This document shows, one piece after another, positions 52,451-64,000 of a DNA stretch of 64,000 nt. The translations under genes were made by a program, and so were the position numbers. This DNA comes from Lophius americanus (taxonomy: Eukaryota; Chordata; Actinopteri; Lophiiformes; Lophiidae): NCBI GenBank assembly GCA_037951165.1, contig JBBDHG010000511.1:68501-132500 (forward strand). Reading direction: 5' to 3'. Below the pieces are notes generated by a model. That model was not told where the DNA came from. It saw only the letters and a program-made list of their open reading frames with translations, and searched no databases. Every line of letters begins with the position of its first letter. The stretch's first letter is position 1.

Positions 52451-55400
52451 CTGAGATGATGTTTGGACTCCTGAGACGATGTTGAAGCTCCTGAGATGAT
52501 GTTTGTACTCCTGAGATGATGTTGGAGCGCCTGAGATGATGTTTGGACTCCTGAGATGATGTTTGGACTCCTGAGACGATGTTTGGACTCCTGAGATGAT
52601 GTTGGGGCACCTGAGATGATGTTTGGACTCCTGAGATGATGTTGAAGCTCCTGAGATGATGTTGGAGCTCCTGAGATGATGTTGGAGCTCCTGAGATGAT
52701 GTTGGGGCACCTGAGATGATGTTGGGGCCCCTGAGATGATGTTGAAGCTCCTGAGATGATGTTGGGGCCCCTGAGATGATGTTAGGGCCCCTGAGATGAT
52801 GTTGAAGCTCCTGAGATGATGTTGGAGCTCCTGAGATGATGTTGGGGCACCTGAGATGATGTTGGGGCCCCTGAGATGATGTTGAAGCTCCTGAGATGAT
52901 GTTTGGACTCCTGAGATGATGTTTGGACTCCTGAGAAGATGTTGGAGCTCCTGAGATGATGTTGGGGCCCCTGAGATGATGTTGGAGCTCCTGAGATGAT
53001 GTTTGGACTCCTGAGATGAAGTTAGGGCCCCTGAGATGATGTTGGAGCTCCTGAGATGATGTTGGAGCTCCTGAGATGATGTTTGGACTCCTGAGATGAT
53101 ATTTGGACTCCTGAGATGATGTTGAGACTCCTGAGATGATGTTGGAGGTTCTGAGATGATGTTGGGGCCCCTGAGATGATGTTGGAGCTCCTGAGATGAT
53201 GTTTGGACTCCTGAGATGATGTTAGGGCCCCTGAGATGATGTTGGAGCTCCTGAGATGATGTTAGGGCCCCTGAGATGATGTTGGAGCTCCTGAGATGAT
53301 GTTGGAGCTCCTGAGATGATGTTTGGACTCCTGAGATGATGTTAGGGCCCCTGAGATGATGTTGGAGCTCCTGAGATGATGTTGGAGCTCCTGAGATGAT
53401 GTTTGGACTCCTGAGATGATGTTTGGACTCCTGAGATGATGTTTGGACTCCTGAGATGATATTTGGACTCCTGGGATGATGTTGAGACTCCTGAGATGAT
53501 GTTGGAGCTCCTGAGATGATGTTGGAGCTCCTGAGATGATGTTTGGACTCCTGAGATGATGTTAGGGCCCCTGAGATGATATTGGAGCTCCTGAGATGAT
53601 GTTGGGGCACCTGAGATGATGTTGGGGCCCCTGAGATGATGTTGAAGCTCCTGATATGATGTTTGGACTCCTGAGATGATGTTGAGGCTCCTGAGATGAT
53701 GTTTGGACTCCTGAGATGATGTTGAGGCTCCTGAGATGATGTTTGGACTCCTGAGATGATGTTGAGGCCCCTGAGATGATGTTGGAGCTCCTGAGATGAT
53801 GTTGGGGCCCCTGAGATGATGTTGGAGCTCCTGAGATGATGTTGGAGCTCCTGAGATGATGTTGGAGCTCCTGAGATGATGTTTGGACTCCTGAGATGAT
53901 GTTAGGGCCCCTGATATGATGTTGGAGCTCCTGAGATGATGTTGGGGCACCTGAGATGATGTTGGGGCCCCTGAGATGATGTTGAAGCTCCTGAGATGAT
54001 GTTTGGACTCCTGAGACGATGTTTGGACTCCTGAGATGATGTTGAGACTCCTGAGATGATGTTGGAGGTTCTGAGATGATGTTGGGGCCCCTGAGATGAT
54101 GTTGGAGCTCCTGAGATGATGTTTGGACTCCTGAGATGATGTTTGGACTCCTGAGATGATGTTGAAGCTCCAGAGATGATGTTTGGACTCCTGAGATGAT
54201 ATTTGGACTCCTGAGATGATGTTGAGACTCCTGAGATGATGTTGGAGGCTCTGAGATGATGTTGGGGCCCCTGAGATGATGTTGGAGCTCCTGAGATGAT
54301 GTTGGAGCTCCTGAGATGATGTTTGGACTCCTGAGATGATGTTAGGGCCCCTGAGATGATGTTGGAGCTCCTGAGATGATGTTGGAGCTCCTGAGATGAT
54401 GTTTGGACTCCTGAGATGATGTTAGGGCCCATGAGATGATGTTGGAGCTCCTGAGATGATGTTGGGGCTTCTGAGATGATGTTGGGGCCCCTGAGATGAT
54501 GTTGGAGCTCCTGAGATGATGTTTGTACTCCTGAGATGATGTTAGGGCCCCTGAGATGATGTTGGAGCTCCTGAGATGATGTTGGAGCTCCTGAGATGAT
54601 GTTTGGACTCCTGAGATGATGTTAGGGACCCTGAGATGATGTTGGAGCTCCTGAGATGATGTTGGGGCACCTGAGATGATGTTGGGGCCCCTGAGATGAT
54701 GTTGAAGCTCCTGAGATGATGTTTGGACTCCTGAGATGATGTTGAGGCTCCTGAGATGATGTTTGGACTCCTGAGATGATGTTGAGGCTCCTGAGATGAT
54801 GTTTAGACTCCTGAGATGATGTTGAGGCCCCTGAAATGATGTTGGAGTTCCTGAGATGATGTTGGGGCCCCTGAGATGATGTTGGAGCTCCTGAGATGAT
54901 GTTGGAGCTCCTGAGATGATGTTGGAGCTCCTGAGATGATGTTTGGACTCCTGAGATGATGTTAGGGCCCCTGAGATGATGTTGGAGCTCCTGAGATGAT
55001 GTTGGGGCCCCTGAGATGATGTTGAAGCTCCTGAGATGATGTTTGGACTCCTGAGACGATGTTTGGACTCCTGAGATGATGTTGAGACTCCTGAGATGAT
55101 GTTGGAGGTTCTGAGATGATGTTGGGGCCCCTGAGATGATGTTGGAGCTCCTGAGATGATGTTTGGACTCCTGAGATGATATTTGGACTCCTGAGATGAT
55201 GTTGGAGGTTCTGAGATGATGTTGGAGGTCCTGAGATGATGTTGGAGGTTCTGAGATGATGTTGGGGCCCCTGAGATGATGTTTGGAGCTCCTGAGATGA
55301 TGTTTGGACTCCTGAGATGATGTTAGGGCCCCTGAGATGATGTTGGAGCTCCTGAGATGATGTTGGGGCACCTGAGATGATGTTGGGGCCCCTGAGATGA

Positions 55401-58400
55401 TGTTGAAGCTCCTGAGGTGATGTTTGGACTCCTGAGATGATGTTGAGGCTCCTGAGATGATGTTTGGACTCCTGAGATGATGTTGAGGCTCCTGAGATGA
55501 TGTTTAGACTCCTGAGATGATGTTGAGGCCCCTGAAATGATGTTGGAGTTCCTGAGATGATGTTGGGGCCCCTGAGATGATGTTGGAGCTCCTGAGATGA
55601 TGTTGGAGCTCCTGAGATGATGTTGGAGCCCATGAGATGATGTTTGGACTCCTGAGATGATTTTTGGACTCCTGAGATGATGTTGGAGCTCCTGAGATGA
55701 TGTTTGGACTCCTGAGATGATGTTGGAGCTCCTGAGATGATGTTGGAGCTCCTGAGATGATGTTTGGACTCCTGAGATGATGTTAGGGCCCCTGAGATGA
55801 TGTTGGAGCTCCTGAGATGATGTTGGGGCACCTGAGATGATGTTGGGGCCCCTGAGATGATGTTGAAGCTCCTGAGATGATGTTTGGACTCCTGAGATGA
55901 TGTTGAGGCTCCTGAGATGATGTTTGGACTCCTGAGATGATGTTGAGGCTCCTGAGATGATGTTTAGACTCCTGAGATGATGTTGAGGCCCCTGAAATGA
56001 TGTTGGAGTTCCTGAGATGATGTTGGGGCCCCTGAGATGATGTTGGAGCTCCTGAGATGATGTTGGAGCTCCTGAGATGATGTTGGAGCTCCTGAGATGA
56101 TGTTTGGACTCCTGAGATGATGTTAGGGCCCCTGAGATGATGTTGGAGCTCCTGAGATGATGTTGGGGCACCTGAGATGATGTTGGGGCCCCTGAGATGA
56201 TGTTGAAGCTCCTGAGATGATGTTTGGACTCCTGAGACGATGTTTGGACTCCTGAGATGATGTTGAGACTCCTGAGATGATGTTGGAGGTTCTGAGATGA
56301 TGTTGGGGCCCCTGAGATGATGTTGGAGCTCCTGAGATGATGTTTGGACTCCTGAGATGATATTTGGACTCCTGAGATGATGTTGGAGGTTCTGAGATGA
56401 TATTGGGGCCCCTGAGATGATGTTGGAGCTCCTGAGATGATGTTTGGACTCCTGAGATGATGTTAGGGCCCCTGAGATGATGTTGGAGCTCCTGAGATGA
56501 TGTTGGAGCTCCTGAGATGATGTTTGGACTCCTGAGATGATGTTAGGGCCCCTGAGATGATGTTGGAGCTCCTGAGATGATGTTGGGGCTCCTGAGATGA
56601 TGTTGGAGCTCCTGAGATGATGTTGGAGCTCCTGAGATGATGTTTGGACTCCTGAGATGATGTTTGGACTCCTGAGATGATGTTGGAGCTCCTGAGATGA
56701 TGTTTGGACTCCTGAGATGATGTTGAGGCTCCTGAGATGATGTTTGGACTCCTGAGATGATGTTGGAGGTTCTGAGATGATGTTGGGGCACCTGAGATGA
56801 TGTTGGGGCCCCTGAGATGATGTTGAAGCTCCTGAGATGATGTTTGGACTCCTGAGACGATGTTTGGACTCCTGAGATGATGTTGAGACTCCTGAGATGA
56901 TGTTGGAGGTTCTGAGATGATGTTGGGGCCCCTGAGATGATGTTGAAGCTCCTGAGATGATGTTTGGACTCCTGAGACGATGTTTGGACTCCTGAGATGA
57001 TGTTGAGACTCCTGAGATGATGTTGGAGGTTCTGAGATGATGTTGGAGCTCCTGAGATGATGTTTGGACTCCTGAGATGATGTTTGGACTCCTGAGATGA
57101 TGTTGGAGCTCCTGAGATGATGTTTGGACTCCTGAGATGATGTTGAGGCTCCTGAGATGATGTTTGGACTCCTGAGATGATGTTGGAGGTTCTGAGATGA
57201 TGTTGGGGCCCCTGAGATGATGTTGGAGCTCCTGAGATGATGTTGGGGCACCTGAGATGATGTTGGGGCCCCTGAGATGATGTTGAAGCTCCTGAGATGA
57301 TGTTTGGACTCCTGAGACGATGTTTGGACTCCTGAGATGATGTTGAGACTCCTGAGATGATGTTGGAGGTTCTGAGATGATGTTGGGGCCCCTGAGATGA
57401 TGTTGAAGCTCCTGAGATGATGTTTGGACTCCTGAGACGATGTTTGGCCTCCTGAGATGATGTTGAGACTCCTGAGATGATGTTGGAGGTTCTGAGATGA
57501 TGTTGGAGCTCCTGAGATGATGTTTGGACTCCTGAGATGATGTTTGGACTCCTGAGATGATGTTGGAGCTCCTGAGAAGATGTTGGAGCTCCTGAGATGA
57601 TGTTTGGACTCCTGAGATGATGTTAGGGCCCCTGAGATGATGTTGGAGCTCCTGAGATGATGTTGGGGCTCCTGAGATGATGTTGGAGCTCCTGAGATGA
57701 TGTTGGAGCTCCTGAGATGATGTTTGGACTCCTGAGATGATGTTTGGACTCCTGAGATGATATTTGGACTCCTGGGATGATGTTGAGACTCCTGAGATGA
57801 TGTTGGAGGTTCTGAGATGATGTTGGGGCCCCTGAGATGATGTTGGAGCTCCTGAGATGATGTTTGGACTCCTGAGATGATGTTAGGGCCCCTGAGATGA
57901 TGTTGGAGCTCCTGAGATGATGTTGGAGCTCCTGAGATGATGTTTGGACTCCTGAGATGATGTTAGGGCCCCTGAGATGATGTTGGAGCTCCTGAGATGA
58001 TGTTGGGGCACCTGAGATGATGTTGGGGCCCCTGAGATGATGTTGAAGCTCCTGAGATGATGTTTGGACTCCTGAGATGATGTTGAGGCTCCTGAGATGA
58101 TGTTTGGACTCCTGAGATGATGTTGAGGCTCCTGAGATGATGTTTGGACTCCTGAGATGATGTTTGGACTCCTGAGATGATGTTGAGGCCCCTGAGATGA
58201 TGTTGGAGCTCCTGAGATGATGTTGGGGCCCCTGAGATGATGTTGGAGCTCCTGAGATGATGTTGGAGCTCCTGAGATGATGTTTGGACTCCTGAGATGA
58301 TGTTTGGACTCCTGAGATGATGTTAGGGCCCCTGATATGATGTTGGAGCTCCTGAGATGATGTTGGGGCACCTGAGATGATGTTGGGGCCCCTGAGATGA

Positions 58401-59398
58401 TGTTGAAGCTCCTGAGATGATGTTTGGACTCCTGAGACGATGTTTGGACTCCTGAGATGATGTTGAGACTCCTGAGATGATGTTGGAGGTTCTGAGATGA
58501 TGTTGGGGCCCCTGAGATGATGTTGGAGCTCCTGAGATGATGTTTGGACTCCTGAGATGATGTTTGGACTCCTGAGATGATGTTGAAGCTCCTGAGATGA
58601 TGTTTGGACTCCTGAGATGATATTTGGACTCCTGAGATGATGTTGAGACTCCTGAGATGATGTTGGAGGTTCTGAGATGATGTTGGGGCCCCTGAGATGA
58701 TGTTGGAGCTCCTGAGATGATGTTTGGACTCCTGAGACGATGTTTGGACTCCTGAGATGATGTTGAGGCCCCTGAGATGATGTTAGGACTCCTGAGATGA
58801 TGTTAGGACTCCTGAGATGATGTTTGGACTCCTGAGATGATGTTAGGACTCCTGAGATGATGTTTGGACTCCTGAGATGATGTTGGAGGTTCTGAGATGA
58901 TGTTTGGACTCCTGAGACGATGTTTGGACTCCTGAGACGATGTTGGGGCTCCTGAGATGATGTTTGAACTCCTGAGATGATGTTGAGGCCCCTGAAATGA
59001 TGTTTGGACTCCTGAGATGATGTTGGAGCTCCTGAGATGGTGTTGGAGGTCCTGAGATGATGTTTGGACTCCTGAGATGATGTTTGGACTCCTGAGATGA
59101 TGTTGGAGCTCCTGAGATGATGTTGGGGCCCCTGAGATGATGTTGGAGCTCCTGAGATGATGTTTGGACTCCTGAGATGATGTTTGGACTCCTGAGATGA
59201 TGTTGGAGCTCCTGAGATGATGTTGGGGCCCCTGAGATGATGTTTGGGCTCCTGAGATGATGTTGAAGCTCCTGAGATGATGTTGGGGCCCCTGAGATGA
59301 TGTTGGAGCTCCTGAGATGATGTTTGGACTCCTGAGATGATGTTTGGACTCCTGAGATGATGTTGGAGCTCCTGAGATGATGTTTGGACTCCTGGGCT
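52451..59398 (+). repeat. 6.9-kb 20-bp satellite-like array, about 348 units
   Basis: The unit is CTGAGATGATGTTGGAGCTC. Positions 13-20 vary among about nine variants (TTGGACTC, TGGGGCCC, TTAGGGCCC, TGAAGCTC and so on), while CTGAGATGATGTT is almost fixed. The CTGAGATGAT start falls every 20 bp from 52451 to 55271, slips once by 1 bp near 55281, then holds every 20 bp to 59392. Ordered blocks of variants recur, for example GAGGCCCCTGAAATG at 54823, 55524 and 55983. Ser/Gln/His-rich - strand frames are artefacts. Confidence 0.98.
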
Positions 59399-59507
59399 CC
59401 TGATGAACTCTCTCCGGTCAAACAGAACCCAGTAGAACCCTGTCCTTCATATGGAGATCTAACATTCTCTACCATCTGATGTGTTCTGTGTTCTGATGCG
59501 GTGACGT

Positions 59508-59552
59508 CATTGAAGCAGGTGGAGGTCACGTTGACCTCCACCTGCTTCAATG
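59508..59552. repeat. Perfect hairpin, 21-bp arms
   Basis: Arms starting CATTGAAGCAGGTGGAGGTC and its exact complement flank a 3-nt loop CGT. It lies about 110 bp past the end of the 20-bp array. No gene or terminator context is visible. Confidence 0.93.
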
Positions 59553-60109
59553 CAGGTAGAACCTGAAAGCGGGTCGGAGTGACGCAGGATTCCGTCAGCT
59601 GGAGGTCTCCATGCCTTCAGCGGCGCCGCTCAGGATGCGTATCTGCGTGTTTTGGACTGATCCATGGTGTTTATTTTGTCACTACTGACCTGCATAGTAG
59701 CGAGGCGAGTCCTGGAGGACATGTAAATACTGGCGGGACTCTGGATGGGGGAGGGGGGAGGGGGGGGGTCTGCATGGATGAAGGAGTCACGGCGCCGAGC
59801 GTCTGGGAGCGGACGGGTCCATGCGGGTTGGCGGGTCAGTTCGGTACGATGCTGCCAGAGGTCACCGGGAGAGAATCAGGACAGGGAATTCTCTCCGGGT
59901 GGATTCCAAGAACAAGAGGTTCTTCTCCGGAAAACTGGTCCGACCCGTTTGACTCGCCCCCTCCACCAACGTCAAACAATCCAACGTGTCCGTTTAACTC
60001 GCCTGACGCGAACCCGACCCCCCCCCCCCCCTCGTTAAAGAGGTTATTATTCCACCACACTCTAAAAACGTCTGTCGTCCTCCTACACCTCCTCCTCCTC
60101 CTCCTGGAT
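59553..60109. other. Spacer with no gene recognised
   Basis: The sequence is mixed and moderately GC-rich, with G- and C-runs at 59745-59770 and 60018-60032. The frame 59579-60169 (+) has no similarity or splice context that I trust. Confidence 0.4.
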
Positions 60110-60257
60110 CTCCCTACAGATCACTACGTCCCCCACCAACATCATAGTCCAGGGAGACCTCCTGGCTGACCTCCTCTGTTAATCTGTCCATCACCATAGG
60201 AAACAAGATGAGGCTCAGAGCAGATCCTTGGTGCAGTCCCACCTCCACCTTGGTGAC
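60110..60257 (-). mobile_element. Decayed non-LTR retrotransposon RT fragment
   Basis: On the - strand the frame reads VEVGLHQGSALSLILFPMVM and then DRLTEEV, matching the RT block VGxHQGSALSPxLFxxVMD common in fish LINEs. The following DNA TATGATGTTGGTGGGGGACG aligns with the expected (F)ADD catalytic region but is shifted and substituted, and a stop follows. It is non-functional and a different family from the fragment at 39812. Confidence 0.75.
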
Positions 60258-60344
60258 ACAGGGCTGGGTTTAAAAGGGATCAACCCGGCCTCAAGCTGTT
60301 TTAACACGGCCGGGTTGGGTTCTGGGTTTGGTAGGTTTTATTTT

Positions 60345-60460
60345 ATATAAACAAAAAAAGTTTTAAAAAAAAGTTAAAAAAAAAAAAGTTAAAAAAAGTT
60401 AAAAAGTTAAAAAAAGTAAAAAATAAAAAAAAAAGTAAAAAAAAGTTAAAAAGTTGACTA
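60345..60460 (+). repeat. A-rich (AAAAAAGTT)n tract
   Basis: Poly-A interrupted by GTT and GT, about 115 bp. It may be a degraded retroelement tail. Confidence 0.85.
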
Positions 60461-61250
60461 TTAAATGGAAACAACCAAAAGCACTCTAAAATACAGCACA
60501 ATTCTTACTATTATTGTTATAAGCATTAGACGGGCATGAGTTAAAATGACTAGCTAGCAAGCTAGGTTACAACACAGGAAAGTTAGCCAACAAGCTACAC
60601 TGTAAATAGATCTGGAATAATCCCGTGTTTCATTCTCTACAAATGAATGAACCAAAAAAAAAACCCAAAGTGATAAAATAATTCAAATGAGATTATAGAA
60701 AAAAACTGATATTGACCGAAAATATATTTTCAGATCCTATAAAATACAAATTCATATTAATTACACTGTTAAAAAAAAATCCTTTCTGATTTACGGCAGT
60801 TGTTGGCAGGATTTGTCTGTAAAAATGCGTCTGTGGCTATTTGTTGTTTTTTACTGTCATTTTGAAGTACAATTTAAAATAATATACAGAAATAAGATGT
60901 TTAAAAATAAACCTGAGTTGGCTGAGAAAACTCCAAAACCAGAGATGGATCCATTCCAGATCCTTCTTCCTGGGAGGAAACGGCTCCACCGCCCTCACTT
61001 CTACTTCCTCTATTTCTACTTCACACCATACGCTGACGATGTTGTGTGATACCTCACAGACAAAGGGGCAAAAGTTAGGGGTCTTCATCGTGACTCTGTG
61101 TAAAAAAACGATGATGGTGAGAGTGAAGAACTTGTTTCCGATCTAAACAACAATCTGGATCCAGATTCATTCATTCATTCATTCATTCATTGAACCTGAG
61201 CTCACGTTTGATCTCACCAATGAACAGCATAAAGTAATAGATTACCTCAG
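60461..61250. other. AT-rich spacer, no gene recognised
   Basis: Frames near 60813-61049 (+) and 60837-61088 (-) overlap each other in AT-rich DNA and show no recognisable domain. A short (ATTC)n run lies at 61168-61190. Confidence 0.45.
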
Positions 61251-61266
61251 CCTTTAACATCTACCA

Positions 61267-61525
61267 CCATCATCATCATCATCATCATCATCATATACCT
61301 ACAATCTAAATTGACCGTGGGAGTGAATGAATGAATGAATGAATGAATGAATGAATGAATGAATGAATGAATGAATGGTCATCTGTCTCTGTATGTCCAC
61401 CAAGAGATGAACGGACCCCTCATCCAGAACGAACCCCCCACGAGGGGCCCAGGGTCAGCTGGGATAGGCTCCAGCCCCTCGACCCTGAACAGGATAAGGA
61501 CTGAATGAATGGATGAAGGGACCGT
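61267..61525 (+). mobile_element. 3' part of a fish SINE/LINE-type repeat
   Basis: After a (CAT)n run the sequence reads ACAATCTAAATTGACCGTGG, (GAAT)n, GTCTCTGTATGTC and then CAGCTGGGATAGGCTCCAGC with CGACCCTGAACAGGATAAGG and a GAATGAATGGATG tail. The block GCTGGGATAGGCTCCAGC..GACCCTGAACAGGATAAG is a familiar 3' end of abundant teleost tRNA-SINE and L2-type elements. The (GAAT)n at 61326-61377 is an internal expansion. Confidence 0.75.
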
Positions 61526-61929
61526 GAGTATTTTTTACTCCTGACACTAGTACATTTGGCTGAGAATACTTTGTTACCTTCACTTCAGTGAAGTTTTGAA
61601 CGCAGATGTAGCAAAACGTTTAGCACCATTGCTGCTGAATGCATGAAGAACTGGTTCCCGCTGGACTGGACCCGCCTAGACCTGATCACCCCCAGCCCTG
61701 TTCAGAAGCAGGAACTTGGCTCCTAGGTCTTGGTTCTGCTGGGCTTTTGGGTGCTTTACATGGATATTGATAAGGAACACCTGGACCTCATGCTGCCTCG
61801 CCAAATTCTTCTTCTTCGAGTTGGTTGCTAACCGCTACTAGCTGCTGAGAAAAGTCAAGAGTTAGCGCTGCCACCGCCGCGTCTGCAGATCTTGTTAAGG
61901 TGATAACCAAGAAACTGTTTCATGGATCG

Positions 61930-62570
61930 TTTTCAAATTTAACACCCCCATAGAACTCAGTGCGAGGAAGAACTAGATTGATTTTGGGAAATATCCGTTC
62001 TAAATTTCGGACACTAGGGGGAGCTTTATATCCAAAGGTTTTCAGGACATCATTTCTCAACCGTTGGACTGATTTAGACCAATTGTGGTCTAGATGAATC
62101 GACTCAAGGGGAACCGACTTGTGTAGATCATAGTCCACCGTCCTAGTCCATATTTTACTCAGTGGGGGGGCTTTTTGACGGAAAACCCGGTTTCTTTGGA
62201 CATAACTTCACATATAATGCGATTGGTTGTACAACGCAGGGGATTGGTGGCTTTCCCCGGGTATACCCTTGTTGTCCGGGACGACAGCGTAGGACTAGCA
62301 TCCATGAATACAGCATTAGAACCTCAAACCATCATCCCAGCGGTCAGTTCAAACAGATGTCGGATTCACCTCTAGTACTACATCTGCTGCCGTCTCAGAG
62401 GCGGAGCTATTCAGCCGCCTCATCGCGTCCTGATTGATTTCTGGCCTTGCCAGGCCCGCCGGTACCAGTCTCTGTCAATGAGGTTCAAGATTCCCGGCAG
62501 ATTTCAAGTCAATCTGGCCCCCAGTTGTTGAGATATTCCGATCGGGACCAACTGGACCGGAAGACCCAAC
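61930..62570 (+). repeat. Unclassified interspersed repeat, longer copy
   Basis: The left 130 bp matches the copy at 1910-2046 (GAGGAAGAACT..CACTAGGGGGAGCTTTAT). The right part, with AGATTTCAAGTCAATCTGGC and CAGTTGTTGAGATATTCCGA, resembles text I associate with repeated fish intron sequence. The - strand frame 61920-62138 is not a known protein. The element boundaries are not defined. Confidence 0.5.
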
Positions 62571-63235
62571 TTCCGCCTGGGGATGGTGTATCAGGGCGGA
62601 GCCCTAAAATGAGAGTTAAGTTGAAAAACGAGCCATCAGATCAGAACTGGCAGGTGATGAAGTCTTGAGTTCAATCTTCAGACTGAAGCACTTTGGGTGC
62701 CAGACCCGGATGGCGCCAGCAGAGGTCGCTCCGTGCATGAGGGATTGATTCCTCATGAACCAGCAGGGACCTAAAGTTCACCAGACACTCAGTCCTCCAG
62801 CAGATCTCCCGTCCCCCCGCCACGTCTTCCTGTTTTCTCTGCAGACGACATACACCTCCTAGGAGGAACACCAGGAAGGCCCGGTCGCATTTTTGAAAAA
62901 GTCAGATTAATTGGATTCGGGTAGGGACTTGTCGGACCCGTGAAGAGGAACAAAAGCGTCTAACACGGTCGTACTCTGGGGTGGAATCCATCATAGAGGG
63001 ACGTCAGAGGGCGCCCGCCGCTAACGGCGTTCACACAGAGAGTGCTTACCAGACAATGTCAAAACAAAAACCCTCTGCAATCATTTAGGGAGTCTCCATG
63101 CTGGCGTAGCTGTGGTACCGCTGCGTCTGCCCAGAACCAAATCAACCTCTGACTTCCATCCAGAATCCAAGAGTTCTGACTGGTTAGCAACAGAATTAGG
63201 ATTCTCCATTATAACGGATCAAGATGGAGAATCTT

Positions 63236-63360
63236 AGGGGTGGCGTGGCGGCCTAGTGGACTCAGAGAAACAGGGTTCTGGGTTCAAGTCCCCCTGGTGC
63301 CTTTCTGTGGGAAGTCTCCGTGTTCTTTCCCTGCCTGCATCGGTTCTTTACCCGTTCAAT
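63236..63360 (+). mobile_element. tRNA-derived SINE head with intact B box
   Basis: GGGGTGGCGTGGCGGCCTAG resembles a polymerase III A-box region. GGTTCAAGTCC at 63281-63291 is a perfect B box. The next part, CTTTCTGTGGGAAGTCTCCG-TGTTCTTTCCCTGCCTGCAT, matches the body of common teleost tRNA-SINEs. It is the 5' half of the family whose 3' end is seen at 61378-61525. No intact tRNA fold is expected. Confidence 0.7.
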
Positions 63361-63589
63361 CCAGATTAGGATGAGGATTCTCTGGATGTGGACCCATGAT
63401 TTGTCCAATGTGGCGATCCCAGACTCTGAATCCAGGCTTGCTAGCTTAACTCAGTGAGCTAGCTGGATAGTTGGCTGATGGTAAATAGCTAGCTTATAGT
63501 TTGGTGGACGTTTTCTACCCACTGAGCTAACGCCGCGTTTACGACACCATGTGCAGTTTGCTGGTTGAACGCGTTTCACGATGTCTGAT

Positions 63590-63854
63590 TTGACGTCTAC
63601 ATCATTTTTCATAAACAAAATATTACCTTAAAAAAAAGCAGATAATAAATCGAGAAAATATAAATATGTAAAATTAATATATGTGTCTATTGTTTTCAAA
63701 TGATGAAAAAAAAACTATAATTAATCTAATTTCTTCTTTTTATGATTATTATGATAGTTATAATACTATTACTACTACTATTAATAAATTATATTAAATA
63801 TATACAGTCAATGAATTATTGCTATTTTATAAGAATGAATAGAAATAACCATAA

Positions 63855-63892
<38 letters not shown>

Positions 63893-64000
63893 CATTACAG
63901 AAATGATAATAGACATTATTACCGTTAATTAGGTAAATAAAACAATTATATTGTGTTATTATCTTTATAAACAGTGAAACTATTTTGCTTTTCTTTAAAG
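63590..64000. other. AT-rich right edge with (ATT)n
   Basis: More than 75% A+T by eye. A (ATT)n run lies at about 63858-63893. No gene was seen. Confidence 0.6.

Noticed and set aside
52402..59550. Series of - strand HHLRSSNIISG frames as a repeat-protein family
   Set aside because: They restart at the same GGGGCAC (Met-Pro) variants of the 20-bp array and end at register changes. There is no flanking coding sequence or splice signal.
63236..63310. tRNA gene
   Set aside because: The B box is perfect but no anticodon arm or acceptor pairing is evident, and the downstream text is SINE body.
46860..64000. WDPCP, EHBP1 or OTX1 exons expected from human synteny
   Set aside because: No frame in the right end resembles these proteins as I remember them. 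This is an absence by eye, not by search.

Overview
The window is vertebrate nuclear DNA, almost certainly from a teleost fish. It has GT-AG introns, CpG-poor AT-rich spacers, fish-type SINE and LINE fragments, and three genes in the conserved vertebrate order VPS54 - UGP2 - MDH1 (the order and relative orientations I recall for human 2p15). No prokaryotic or viral features are present.

Layout: (1) 664-20280, + strand: the last 19 coding exons of VPS54, a GARP tethering-complex subunit. The 5' exons lie off the left edge. Its introns hold very large tandem arrays, including a 9-kb minisatellite. (2) 20281-23250: VPS54 3' UTR, a small TTAA-flanked MITE-like element, and the tail-to-tail junction with UGP2. 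(3) 23251-31838, - strand: all ten coding exons of UGP2 (UDP-glucose pyrophosphorylase), with a possible noncoding first exon near 34.8 kb. (4) 32.5-38.6 kb: spacer with 59-, 30-, 23- and 24-bp arrays. (5) 38881-46731, - strand: nine coding exons of cytosolic malate dehydrogenase MDH1. Its TGA stop is followed by an in-frame 20-codon extension ending in SRL, a peroxisomal targeting tripeptide. A candidate alternative leader exon lies at 50605-50658. (6) 50.8-64 kb: no host gene recognised. It holds 17-bp, 11-bp and 20-bp arrays (the last 6.9 kb long), decayed reverse-transcriptase and SINE pieces, and simple repeats.

The outstanding feature is the tandem-repeat load: by rough addition of the arrays listed, 28-29 kb (about 45%) of the window is mini- or microsatellite, in more than 25 separate arrays of unrelated unit. 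The arrays sit mostly in introns and spacers, while the exons are intact. Most long open frames in the window are repeat artefacts.

Functionally, VPS54 acts in endosome-to-Golgi retrieval, UGP2 makes UDP-glucose for glycogen, glycans and glucuronides, and MDH1 runs the cytosolic side of the malate-aspartate shuttle. They are neighbours by synteny and are not known to form a pathway. All exon boundaries were placed by eye from reading frame, splice consensus and remembered family sequence, with phase checked across every junction.
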